A stretch of DNA of 64,000 bases from assembly GCA_963580285.1 (NCBI GenBank), contig OY757026.1:45005431-45069430 (forward strand), in the 5' to 3' direction. The stretch comes from Lucinisca nassula (taxonomy: Eukaryota > Mollusca > Bivalvia > Lucinida > Lucinidae). Below, piece by piece: positions 54,951 to 64,000 of this stretch (within the stretch, counting starts at the first letter, position 1; each line of letters begins with the position of its first letter). The notes under the pieces are model-generated. The model saw nothing but the letters and a program-made list of their open reading frames with translations, was not told the DNA's origin and made no database searches. The position numbers were made by a program, and so were the translations under genes.

Positions 54951-57900
54951 AACAAGAGCATCGGTGAAACCGAGGGATGCTCCCCGAAGATGCGCAGTAG
55001 TAGGAGGGTTATTTTAGTGAAATGTGATCCTATACACTTTGAAGTTTGATAAGATTTGTTTGAAGACAAAGGTAATGGGTACTCGTTAGAACCGTCTGAA
55101 TGAGGAGGTTCTAATGAGTACCCTCAGCTGATGTTTGGAGTACAAATAAAGCATGTAGTGATTTTCAACAAAGAATGCCAAAAAAAAAAATGAGAAATGT
55201 AAGGCCCCTTCCCTGCTAGGACCTGTAAATCTTAAACCATAAGGCTAAGAAACTCAATTGTGTGTTCCCTAGTAAGTGATTTTCAATGGAAAATGTCACA
55301 AGGAATACACATGTGAAAATTGAAAGCCCTATCACCCATGGTTATGAAATAACAGGAGATATTTTTTTGAAAAAGGGGAGATGATTAGTGAAAATAAGCA
55401 ATATAGTAATGGCCCTGTGTCAGAATGTAGCCTGACAAACACACACCCAAATGCAATTTGTCAGGATGTAGGTCTTGTGATGGTAATTATGTGTGTGATG
55501 TTTCATGAGAGTAGACAAAATACTTTTGAAGTTACCACCGAGGTTAAGGTTTTTGGTTTAGGTGTGACAAACACACAAGTTATTCTCCTTTGTCAGAATG
55601 TAGGTCTTGTGATGGTAAGTATGTGTGTGAAGTTTCATAAGAGTAGGGCCAGGTTAAGGCGTGACAAACACGAGTTTCGAGGCGTCTGATCTGGGCCTGT
55701 ACTGTTTGCCACTTACCCCTTTTGGGGTCCGGTACCAAATGGGTTTAACCTAAAGTCTAAGAATTCCCTAGTTAGTGATTTTCAAAAAATACTGCAAAAA
55801 TAAGGAGGAATGTAAGGCCCCTTCCGTGCAAGAGCATGTAAATCTTAAACCATAAGACACAGAAACTCAGTTTTGTGTTCCCTAGTAAGTGATATTCAAT
55901 TAAGAATGTCACAAGGAATATATATGTGAACTATGAAAGCCCTATTACCCATGGTTATGCAACAACAGGAGATATTTTTTGAAAAAGGGGAGATAATTCA
56001 GTGTAAATAAGCAACATATTTATGGCCCTTTGTCAGAATGTAGGTTTTGTGATGGTAAGTATGTGTGTGAAGTTTAATGAGAGTAGGATAAATACTTTTA
56101 AAATTTTGACCGAGTTTAAGATGTTTGGTTATTGCCTGACAAACACACACCGAAAAGCAATATAGTTATGGCCCTTTGTCAGAATGTAGATCATGTGATA
56201 GTAAGTAAGTGTGTGCAGTTTCATGAGAGTAGGGCAAATACTTTTGAAGTTATGACCGAGGTTAAGTTTTTTGGTTAAGACATGACAAACACACGGACAA
56301 AAGCAGTATTGTTTGTCAGAATGTAGGTCTTGTGATTGTTAGTATGAGTGTGAAGTTTTATGGGAGTAGGGATAATACTTTTGAAGTTATAACCGGTTAA
56401 TTGTTTTGGTTTAGATTTGAAACTGACTGACAAGGAGATTACTATAGGGCACCCAAAAGACTGTGTAGGGCCCTAATTAAGAAGGGAAGTAACTCTGTAA
56501 ATACTGTTGGTAGGGTCATGCTTTTTGCATTCTGTGATTTCTCTCATAGCCCCCTATCAGTGTATCCTGTTTCACTTAATTACCTTTAAAACTTTTAGAG
56601 ATATGCTCCGGAAAAGCTTAATATAGCAAAAACTAAAAAGGGAAATAACTCTGTAATTACTTGTGATATAGTTACAGTTCTTGCACTCTGCACTTCCTCT
56701 GATGGCCATCTATCAATGTATTAAGTTTCACGTAAATCCCTTCTATACTTTCAGAGATATGCTCTGGACAATCTTTTCATTGAAATAGTTAAGAAAGGAA
56801 GTAACTCCATAAATACTGGTGACAGGGTTATGGTTCTTGTATTTTACGATTCCCCTCATCGCCTTCTATCAGTATATCAAGTTTCACTTAAATACCTTTA
56901 ATACTTTTAGAGATATAGAGCGTGACGGACGGACGGACGGACAGACGGACGGACGGGTATGAGTGTGAAGTTTCATGGGAGTAGGGATAATACTTTTGAA
57001 GTTATAACCGGTTAAATGTTTTGGTTTAGATTTGAAACTGACTGACAAGGAGATTACTATAAGGCACCCAAAATACTGTGTAGGGCCCTAATTAAGAAGG
57101 GAAGTAACTCTGTAAATACTGTTGGTAGGGTCATGCTTCTTGCATTCTGTAATTTCTCTCATAGCCCCCTATCAGTGTATCAAGTTTCACTAAATTACCT
57201 TTAAAACTTTTAGAGATATGCTCCGGACAAGCTTAATATAGCAAAAACTAAAAAGGGAAATAACTCTGTAATTACTTGTGATATAGTTACAGTTCTTGCA
57301 CTCTGCACTTCCTCTGATGGTCATCTATCAATGTATTAAGTTTCGCTCAAATCCCTGCTATACTTTCAGAGATATGCTCCGGACAATCTTTTCATTGAAA
57401 TAGTTAAGAAGGGAAGTAACTCCATAAATACTGGTGACAGGGTCATGGTTCTTGTATTTTACGATTCCCCTCATCGCCTTCTATCAGTATATCAAGTTTC
57501 ACTTAAATACCTTTAATACTTTTAGAGATATAGAGCGTGACGGACGGACGGACGGACGGACGGACAAAGCGGCGACTATATGGCTCCCCGATTCCCCTCA
57601 TCGCCTTCTATCAGTATATCAAGTTTCACCTAAATACCTTTAATACTTTTAGAGATATAGAGTGTGACGGACGGACGGACAGACGGACGGACGGACGGGT
57701 ATGAGTGCGAAGTTTCATGGGAGTAGGGATAATACTTTTGAAGTTATAACCGGTTAAATGTTTTGGTTTAGATTTGAAACTGACTGACAAGGAGATTACT
57801 ATAGGGCACCCAAAATACTGTGTGGGGCCCTAATTAAGAAGGGAAGTAACTCTGTAAATACTGTTGGTAGGTCAAGCTTCTTGTATTCTGTAATTTCTCT

Positions 57901-58410
57901 CATAGCCCCCTATCAGTGTATCAAGTTTCACTAAATTACCTTTAAAACTTTTAGAGATATGCTCCGGACAAGCTTAATATAGCAAAAACTAAAAAGAGAA
58001 ATAACTCTGTAATTACTTGTGATAGAGTTACAGTTCTTGCACTCTACACTTCCTCTGATGGCCATCTATCAATGTATTAAGTTTCACTTAAATCCCTTCT
58101 ATACTTTCAGAGATATGCTCCGGACAATCTTTTCATTGAAATAGTTAAGAAGGGAAGTAACTCCATAAATACTGGTGACAGGGTTATGGTTCTCGTATTT
58201 TACGATTCCCATCATCGCCTTCTGTCAGTATATCAAGTTTCACTTAAATACCTTTAAAGTAGAAGTAAAACAAAGATCAGGAATTGATACAATTAACTTG
58301 CTCCACCCATAATACTTTTAGAGATATAGAGCGTGACGGACGGACGGAAGGACGTCCGGACGGACGGACAAAGCGGCGACAATATGGCCCCCCCCTTTGG
58401 GGAGCATAAA
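54951..58410 (+). mobile_element. PRL element Q2
   Basis: Left edge aacaagagcatcggtgaaac cgagggatgctcccc (hairpin), HP-type core at 55070-55145, ~700-bp larger units with 'cagaatgtaggtcttgtgat' and ~160-bp units with 'gagatatgctccggaca', acgg tracts at 56929-56952, 57541-57565, 57668-57698 and 58338-58370, and right edge cccccctttggggagcataa. About 3.46 kb. Inverse of Q1. Repeated short open frames are array by-products. Confidence 0.85.
58257..58310 (-). mobile_element. 54-bp element E 3'-end fragment in Q2
   Basis: gtagaagtaaaacaaagatc aggaattgatacaattaact tgctccacccat interrupts taccttta|atacttttag of a Q unit; it equals the 3' end of the 14.4-kb E copy at 52 of 54 positions by eye. Confidence 0.75.
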
Positions 58411-58552
58411 AATTCCTGTTGCTTGTTATTGTCCTAGTGACAATCACTGACCATCTGACTGGCGCCGACCCTGAACAAAATCCAGGTATTGGTTATTGAT
58501 AGCACCCCTAAGATGTCAGAGCGGAACGTCAGAAGAAAATTCTGGAGTGTGC

Positions 58553-58870
58553 TTGTTTGTTTGTTTGTATGTTTGTTTGCTTGTTTTGAGGTTTAACATT
58601 CGCGTCAACACTGACTAGGTCATTTAGAGACGTTGCTTCAAATTTTGTGAGACTTTTACCCAACACTAAAATGAAATGACATAATTATCAAGCCTGTCGC
58701 GCAATGAAACCAAATAGGCTTGTGGCATGGACGGTCCGATTCGCACCACTTTGCCTGGGCAGGCTTAGATCCTCTAAACGGTTTACCAGTACTCATGTGC
58801 GGTCGATTTCAACTCGGCGTGGAAGTATCTTGCAGTCCGTCTATTTCTTCAAGCCCTGATGGGCGGGGGC
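58553..58870 (-). repeat. S1 SINE-like element
   Basis: Tail side (tttg)n then ttttgaggtttaacattcgc; head tgatgggcgggggc. Confidence 0.85.
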
Positions 58871-59570
58871 AGTAGGACTGTGCTCGTGCATTTGGCCATT
58901 GGCAAACAGAGCCTTCATAATCAGACGCCACATAATGCGGTGTCCGATTAGATCTAATGTACCTGCTTAAACGAACAGTCTGATTCTCAGTTCATGACTG
59001 TTCTCCAAACTTACATTCAGAGACGATCAATCCACCAGTTCTCTCAGCACTTTGATTATTTGAGTTTTTACGCAAATACGCTGTTTATCTGGAGCACTGG
59101 ACGGGAGTGAACTTTAAAACCTATTGCTTTCTTTCGGCGAGTCATGGGTCTCCAAAAATGAAGTGTGCATTGCTTTCGGAGATGTTACAGCAGAGCCCTT
59201 TAATTTCTACATTTTAAACAGTGGAGACGCTTCGACTTAGATTCGTCTTCCCAAGTTTCATAAAACGAGTGCATATGCACCCAAAAATGCAAAGCTTCCT
59301 TTTATAACACTGAAGGGTCTGATTCGAAGTCAAAGAATGAGGTGTCTGATCAGTGGCTTCTGAATTTGCTTAACCAATATATGACAATGGAATCTTCAAA
59401 CAAATAAGTTCGGAACAGGATTGTCAGATTTGTTTTCTTAAAGGTAGGTTTTGCAAGTTTTTTTAGCAATCAATGCAGACTCAGATCAGACGCCAAATTG
59501 TGCTGCGTCTGATCTGGGATTACAATACTTACATGCCATAAAAAGTGACGCTAGTTATACATGGGCTAAT
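58871..59570. other. No gene recognised; short hairpins
   Basis: Hairpins with 'cagacgccacataatgcggt' (58932) and 'cagacgccaaattgtgctgc' (59489) resemble the centre of element M. Otherwise unique-looking. Confidence 0.45.
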
Positions 59571-59705
59571 GTCCAGTTCGGAAACCGAGGGGTGAAAGGG
59601 AAGGAACACCTGTGGAATGAAGTCCGCCTTTTCAAAGCTGGAAAAGTCCAGTTCGGCAACTAAGGGGTGAAAGGGAAGGAGCACCTGTGGAATCAAGTCC
59701 GCATT
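59571..59705 (+). repeat. 75-bp tandem duplication
   Basis: gtccagttcggaaaccgagg ggtgaaagggaaggaacacc repeats with few changes from 59646. 75 bp is a multiple of three, but no coding context is evident. Confidence 0.85.
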
Positions 59706-59857
59706 CAGCGCAAATGTTAAGAGGCAAGTGCTTAATTTGGACTATTTTATGCAGCGAACGAACAGCGGAAGTGTAGTAACGCGGTCCAGTACCGGAAGTA
59801 GAAATGCAGTGACATATAAACTTGATACAAGTATCAACTTTCAAAAAATCAACATTA

Positions 59858-59960
59858 CTTGTTTGTTTGAATTGAAGTTAAGCGTCCACGACAACAAAAT
59901 GTAGGTCACTTTTGTGGGACCTTTACCCGACACTGAAATGAAATGACATATCAAGCCTTA
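59858..59960 (-). repeat. S1 tail fragment
   Basis: tgtttgaattgaagttaagc to gacactgaaatgaaatgaca tatcaagcc. Confidence 0.75.
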
Positions 59961-60604
59961 TTATATACCCAGAAAATGTTCCGTTTACTTTCTACAGAAG
60001 TTACCGGTCAGTATTTTTCCATATTGTCCGTAGTCAAGTTCATATTGCCCGCATTATAGATAAGCAGTCACGTTCACAATAGGACTATTTTCAAATTTGT
60101 TCATTTCGATACTAAAAATCGACAGCCATCTTTTCGTGCGTTTCAACTGAGGTAATGAACATGAGATATGACCGACTCAGTATAAGAAGATAGATAGATA
60201 GAAATAACGTAAACCAAAAATGAATATAGGTTCTGACAAAGTGCATAAACCGCATTTTATGCTGTCAAATATGACCTACCTGCAATCTGTTTAGATTTTC
60301 AATACTTTCTTCTAAGAAATCGGGAGTATTTTGAAAGAAATATAACGACGCTTCGGAAAAAATGGCGTCCTGTGTTTGGAAACGTCAATGTTTTTAATGA
60401 CGTCACATCCACCAACGTTAACGTCGTCTTCACTTTGGCGCCGTTGGGCGTGGTTTTTCAACGTGTAGGGAGACACTTAACGACCTTCATTATTTTCCAT
60501 TTCAAACCACTTAAAGATGTATAATCTGATTTTACGTTCATAAATTCATACCAGGCAATCCTGAATTCTAGCCGACATTTGAATTTTTGGGTATATAATA
60601 AAAA
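59961..60604. other. No gene recognised
   Basis: Relatively GC-balanced with CpG-containing blocks near 60340-60470 (gacgtcacatccaccaac). No domain in the short frames. Confidence 0.4.
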
Positions 60605-60729
60605 GGTTATTGACTTTATATTGTGAAATATTCGGCACTCGTTCATATGGCGAAGACGCACTCGCTAGCTCGTGCATCTTTCGCCATATGAACTCGTGCC
60701 GAATATTTCACAATATAAAGTCAATAACC
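60605..60729. mobile_element. 125-bp near-perfect hairpin element
   Basis: Arms ggttattgactttatattgt gaaatattcggcactcgttc atatggcgaaga... and inverse, loop around cactcgctagctcgtg. Arms of ~55 bp with only a few mismatches. Confidence 0.85.
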
Positions 60730-60830
60730 TATAATTACTGGAAATTGTAGTAGGGACTCAAGAACAAGTTTGAAAGAGCTCTGATAAACGAGCCATCGTT
60801 GTTCGAGTCATTAAGGTTTCACTGTAGTTT
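60730..60830 (+). mobile_element. HP-C right-end fragment
   Basis: ggactcaagaacaagtttga, ataaacgagccatcgttgtt cgagtcattaagg, then cactgta, as in the HP-C right half. Confidence 0.7.
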
Positions 60831-60857
60831 CATAGATGTAACCTTTACCCCATTATA

Positions 60858-60902
60858 GCGACACCGCCTTGTGGCTGCGAAGCAGCCACGCGGTGGCGTC
60901 AA
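60858..60902. repeat. Short GC-rich hairpin
   Basis: gacaccgccttgtggctgc / gcagccacgcggtggcgtc, three-base loop gaa, imperfect. Confidence 0.6.
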
Positions 60903-61410
60903 ATGGTAACGCGTATGGAACTATGGGATAGAGCATACCATAGGCCTGAAAAACTTTCGTCCAGGTATGAAAAAATTCGAATGATTAAAAAACAGCGAAT
61001 AATTCCGAGTATTCCAATTGAACCCTTATCCAATGAAATAACGTCTATGTTTAGGCTCATGAATAATTGTTACCGATTATTTGGCGTCTTTCTCGCCTGT
61101 GATAGTAGACGACGGAAACCAGTATCTCCCTGGAAACAAGCTCATTTGCATACAAATGTTGACCGATATGTCGCCATTTTTTTCAAGCTGTCAGCTGGCC
61201 AGAGGCGTAATATTTACCAAATCCTTAGTTATTAGAAGAATTTCGGTAAGAACAACATTGCAGTAATTTCACATTTAGTTGGAACTTCAAAGACAACTAT
61301 ATTTTTATATAAATATTTGCGTATTTTTTACGTTACAGTTGGCCGAGCACTGACGCTAAAACTGAAAGTACAAAAAAGCTGAAGTACAAAAGACCTGATT
61401 AACTGTTTGA
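60903..61410. other. Open frame of unknown status, 110 codons
   Basis: Plus-strand frame 60903-61235 begins MVTRMELWDRAYHRPEKLSS and is basic and hydrophilic. A second frame overlaps from 61081. I recognise no domain, splice site pattern or paralogue, so it is not called a gene. Confidence 0.25.
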
Positions 61411-61499
61411 CATTGCAGTCAATATTCCTACAAAGTAATCATGTACTAGTAATTCCCGCAGGGGTTTTTAACCGCACAGGTTCCGAACCCGGGTTCAAG

Positions 61500-61832
61500 T
61501 CCCACGCCAGAAATCTTTCTTGCTACTTATACTCTGATCGGAGGTACACATTACTGGTTACATACACTCCAAGTTGCAGGGTTGAAAGCCTACAGTAATC
61601 ATTAGTACAGTACGGGTCTTTTACCTGCACAGGAGATGACTCTTCCTGCACATGGGGCCTCCAGTTAACGTCCAGATCTGAACGACTGTGCACTTTTTGA
61701 TATTCAGCCAATGGAGCGTGTTCGGACACCCGAAATAATCACCACCTCCGGGGATCGAACGTGGGTGGGGGGGGGGGGGGCTCTAGCATTAGAGGCAAGT
61801 GCAATAACCACTGAGCCATCGACCATTCCTGA
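61500..61832 (-). mobile_element. S5 tRNA-derived SINE
   Basis: On minus: ggtcgatggctcagtggtta ttgcac (A box), cacgttcgatccccgg (B box), body with 'actggaggccccatgtgcag' and 'ggtaaaagacccgtactgta'. A G14 run (C on minus) lies between the boxes. The 3' boundary is approximate. Confidence 0.75.
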
Positions 61833-61862
61833 GCAAAACACTCAGCATTTTTTTGCTCAATC

Positions 61863-62158
61863 TTTGTTTGATTTGAGGTTTAACGTCCCCGTCAACACTG
61901 GATAGGTCATGTTTAACGTCATTTGGAGACATGGCTTCCAATTTTGTGGGACTTTTACCCGACACTGAGATAGACTGACGTCTCAAGCCCCGTTGCCCAA
62001 TGAAACCAATAGGGTTTATAAGCATGGACGGCCTGACTCCCACAGCTTTGCCTTGACAGGCTCAGATCCTCTAACTCACGTGCAGTTGGATTTCAGCTCT
62101 GCATGAAAGTATCATCATGCAGCCCATCTATTTCTTCAAACACTGATGGGCGGGGGCC
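61863..62158 (-). repeat. S1 SINE-like element
   Basis: tttgtttgatttgaggttta acgtccccg to cactgatgggcgggggcc. Confidence 0.88.
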
Positions 62159-62175
62159 GCTACCCTATCTGTCAA

Positions 62176-62384
62176 CAGGCCCTCGTGGCCAAGTGGATAA
62201 GAGACTGATAATCATTAGGTCTCTCATGGTTGTGGCATGATTGCTTGGGTCACATGTGAGATGCAGTGTTCTGCAACAGAAGGTCAGGTGGTTTCTCTCC
62301 AGTTTTTGTCCATGACCGGCTCTGTTTTAGTTAAATAAGAGTCTGATCTTGAAAGGGTCGTCAAACCAAAGCCAAAAAATATCA
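62176..62384 (+). mobile_element. S3 tRNA-derived SINE with 9-bp target duplication
   Basis: Head ccctcgtggccaagtggata agag; diverged B box; tail ttgaaagggtcgtcaaacca. ATCTGTCAA at 62167-62175 and 62385-62393. The left copy starts inside the end region of the preceding S1. Confidence 0.88.
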
Positions 62385-62449
62385 ATCTGTCAATCTATCC
62401 TTTTTCTTTCATCCAATACATCTAAAGATATGTCTGTCTACTGTTTAAA

Positions 62450-62590
62450 AGTACTGGTAAACTGGTAACAGGATCTAAGCCTGCCCAGGCAAAGCAGTAC
62501 GAGTCTGACCTTTCATGCTTATAAAACCTGTTGGTTTTATTGGGCAACAGGGCTTGATATGTCATTCCTCTCAATTTTGGTTAAGAGTTG
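62450..62590 (+). repeat. S1 middle fragment
   Basis: gtactggtaaactggtaaca ggatctaagcctgcccaggc to cagggcttgatatgtcatt. Confidence 0.75.
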
Positions 62591-62715
62591 TGACTTATGA
62601 GCTCAGCCCATGACCCCAGGGTTCAAATAAAAATTTGGATACCCTCATGCACATCTGCAGTACCTAAACAATCTACATGTATGTGGCAAGTTTTGCAACC
62701 ATACTTGAAAAAATA

Positions 62716-63164
62716 TTTGTTTGTTTGAATTGAGGTTTAATGTCCCCATCAACACTGTATAGGTCATTTTGGAGATTTGATTTTTCTATTTTGGTTTTAC
62801 ATCCCTTTCAATATTATTTCACTCAAATCGGGCCATTCGTTAATCAGAGGTGGCCGAAAACTGGAGTACCCGGAGAAAAACCACCTGGCCATCCGTTGCA
62901 GAAAGTATTTTTGAGACGTTGCTCCCAATTTTGTGAGCATATTACCGGACATTGAGATGAAATGACATCTCAAGGCAAGCCCTGTTGCTCATTGAAACCG
63001 GTAGGGTTTATAAGCATGGACGGTCCGACTCGCACCGCTTTGCCTGGGCAGGCTTAGATCCTCTAAGCGGTTTACCAGTACTCGTGTGCAGGTCGGTTTC
63101 AGCTCTGTGTGGAAGCACCATGCAGCCCATCTATTTCTTCAAGCCCGATGAACAGCGGCCATAG
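62716..63164 (-). repeat. S1 element interrupted by truncated S3
   Basis: S1 tail gaggtttaatgtccccatc to aggtcattttggaga, then S3, then S1 resumes ttgagacgttgctcccaatt and ends at cttcaagccc. Confidence 0.85.
62777..62912 (-). mobile_element. S3 SINE, 5'-truncated, nested in S1
   Basis: Contains 'aactggagtacccggagaaa' and 'ccatccgttgcagaa'; lacks the tRNA head. Confidence 0.85.
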
Positions 63165-63339
63165 CAGTAGCTGCATTCAAAAGTATTTTCGTGAAAATTT
63201 GACTTTTGGCCTCACTACGTGACCCCAGGGGTTCAGATCAAAATTCGGATACCCTTATGCACATCTGCAGTTTCTAAGCAATACATATATTTGTATCGGG
63301 CAAGAAATAAAAAAGTAGTTACATTGAAAAGGTTTGTAG

Positions 63340-63564
63340 CAGATCATGACAACACCTATGGAAAATATTACATTTTTTCTCGTCTTCAAAATAGCTTCTT
63401 TTTTGATGAAAAACTGTGATATTTGTCTTATTTTGACTGCAAACATAGGTTGTGGGTGCTCGTTAGAACCGCCTAAATGTGGCGGTTCTAACGAGTACCC
63501 ACAACCTATGTTTTGGAGCAGAAATATGCAAAGAAATGTATACCCCGTAAGCCCCAGTTTTATT
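63340..63564 (-). mobile_element. HP-B element cut by a PRL head
   Basis: Left end decayed (catgacaacacctatgg), core good (cgttagaaccgcctaaatg), right half stops at gccccagttttatt where the PRL hairpin starts. Confidence 0.85.
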
Positions 63565-63565
63565 A

Positions 63566-64000
63566 GCTCACCTGTCACGTAGTGACAAGGTGAGCTTTTG
63601 TGATCACTTTTTGTCTGTCGTGCGTGCGTCCGTGCGTGCGTCCGTCCGTAAACAATTTCAAATAAGTATATCTCAAATACCCCATGGTCAATCTTGATCA
63701 AATTTCATGGGAAGCATCATCAGGTAGGGGGAAAGACTGCATAAGGTTTTTGGGCTGATCAGATTGGAATTCTGGTTACCATGGCAACATATAGCTCCCA
63801 TAGACTATCAATGGGAAAAAATTAAAATATCTACTTCTCTGAAACCAAAGGGCCAAGAGCTTAGATATTTAGCATGTATTAACTGCCAGTGGTCACCTAC
63901 ATAATTCCTGCCAATCATGCCCCTGGGGTCCAAATTAGCCACACCCCGGGGCCCCTTCGCTCCCATAGACTCATAATGGAACAAAAAGCTTCAAAAATCA
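63566..64000 (+). mobile_element. PRL element, 5' part (continues past window)
   Basis: Head hairpin agctcacctgtcacgtagtg acaaggtgagct (63565-63597), (cgtgcgtccgtgcgtgcgtc) tract, then the first unit(s) with 'gaaaccaaagggccaagagc' and 'cacaccccggggcccc', related to the array at 11.2-14.2 kb. Confidence 0.8.

Noticed and set aside
57434..57643. Protein frames in Q2 (e.g. FHLNTFNTFRDIERDGRTDG)
   Set aside because: The RDGRTDG part is the translated acgg tract and the rest is the Q unit; the same frames recur in Q1 on the other strand.

Overview
The window looks like nuclear DNA of a metazoan, most probably a bivalve mollusc. The reasons are: several dispersed elements built as terminal hairpin + ACGG/GTCC microsatellite + tandem ~150-180 bp body, the architecture described for bivalve 'pearl' elements and related Helentron-type non-autonomous elements; several tRNA-headed SINE families; mariner, piggyBac-like and BEL/Pao-like relics; AT-rich intergenic sequence; and no prokaryotic gene organisation. 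The species cannot be named from sequence alone. No complete host gene is visible. Nearly all of the 64 kb is repeats, many nested.

Names used below. HP-A, HP-B and HP-C are short inverted-repeat elements (~280, ~275 and ~330 bp) that share a near-perfect palindromic core (motif TACTCGTTAGAACCGCC and its complement). HP-A ends in CATYACGAAAACACGCC. HP-B shares the HP-A interior but ends in CATCACGTGAACAAGTC on one side and CATTACGATAACACACCC on the other. HP-C is pogo-like: TA target duplication and CAGTMGAACTTCRATGGCTC ends. FB-1 is a foldback element filled with CTTGTGCGCACAAG palindromes. FB-2 is a 2.9-kb element with ~0.6-kb inverted arms. S1-S5 are SINE or SINE-like repeats. PRL marks pearl/Helentron-like tandem elements. 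D, E, G, H, M, N and P are smaller repeat families defined at their entries.

Layout. 1-905: end of a PRL array. 0.85-10.5 kb: three tandem copies of a ~3.2-kb unit made entirely of mobile elements (S1, HP-A, D, HP-B, HP-C, FB-1, half HP-A). 10.4-16.7 kb: an intact-length HP-A, two tandem arrays, a 1.34-kb mariner with a broken transposase, an E element and an S2 SINE. 17-20.5 kb: HP elements, a 156-bp tandem array with its ACGG tract and terminal hairpin, and a BEL/Pao gag zinc-knuckle relic. 21.4-22.5 kb: a 1.17-kb palindrome. 22.6-35.4 kb: a dense field of HP-A/B/C copies, SINEs, G and E repeats and a piggyBac-like fragment. 35.4-41.2 kb: a SINE with a 17-bp duplication, a ~550-bp tandem array, and a PRL element (Q1) whose inverted partner (Q2) lies at 55-58.4 kb. 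41.8-45.9 kb: S1 pair, hairpins, mariner C-terminal relic. 45.9-52.2 kb: the only host-gene candidate, two short in-phase exons of a secreted precursor (signal peptide, then an RKKR processing site), separated by a putative intron filled with FB-2 and other repeats. 52.3-64 kb: minisatellite, SINEs, Q2 and further S1/S3/HP-B copies.

The observation most worth following is that one palindromic core recurs inside elements with different ends (HP-A, HP-B, HP-C, the Q PRL element, and a divergent copy at 35.6 kb), and that its two arms often change together.
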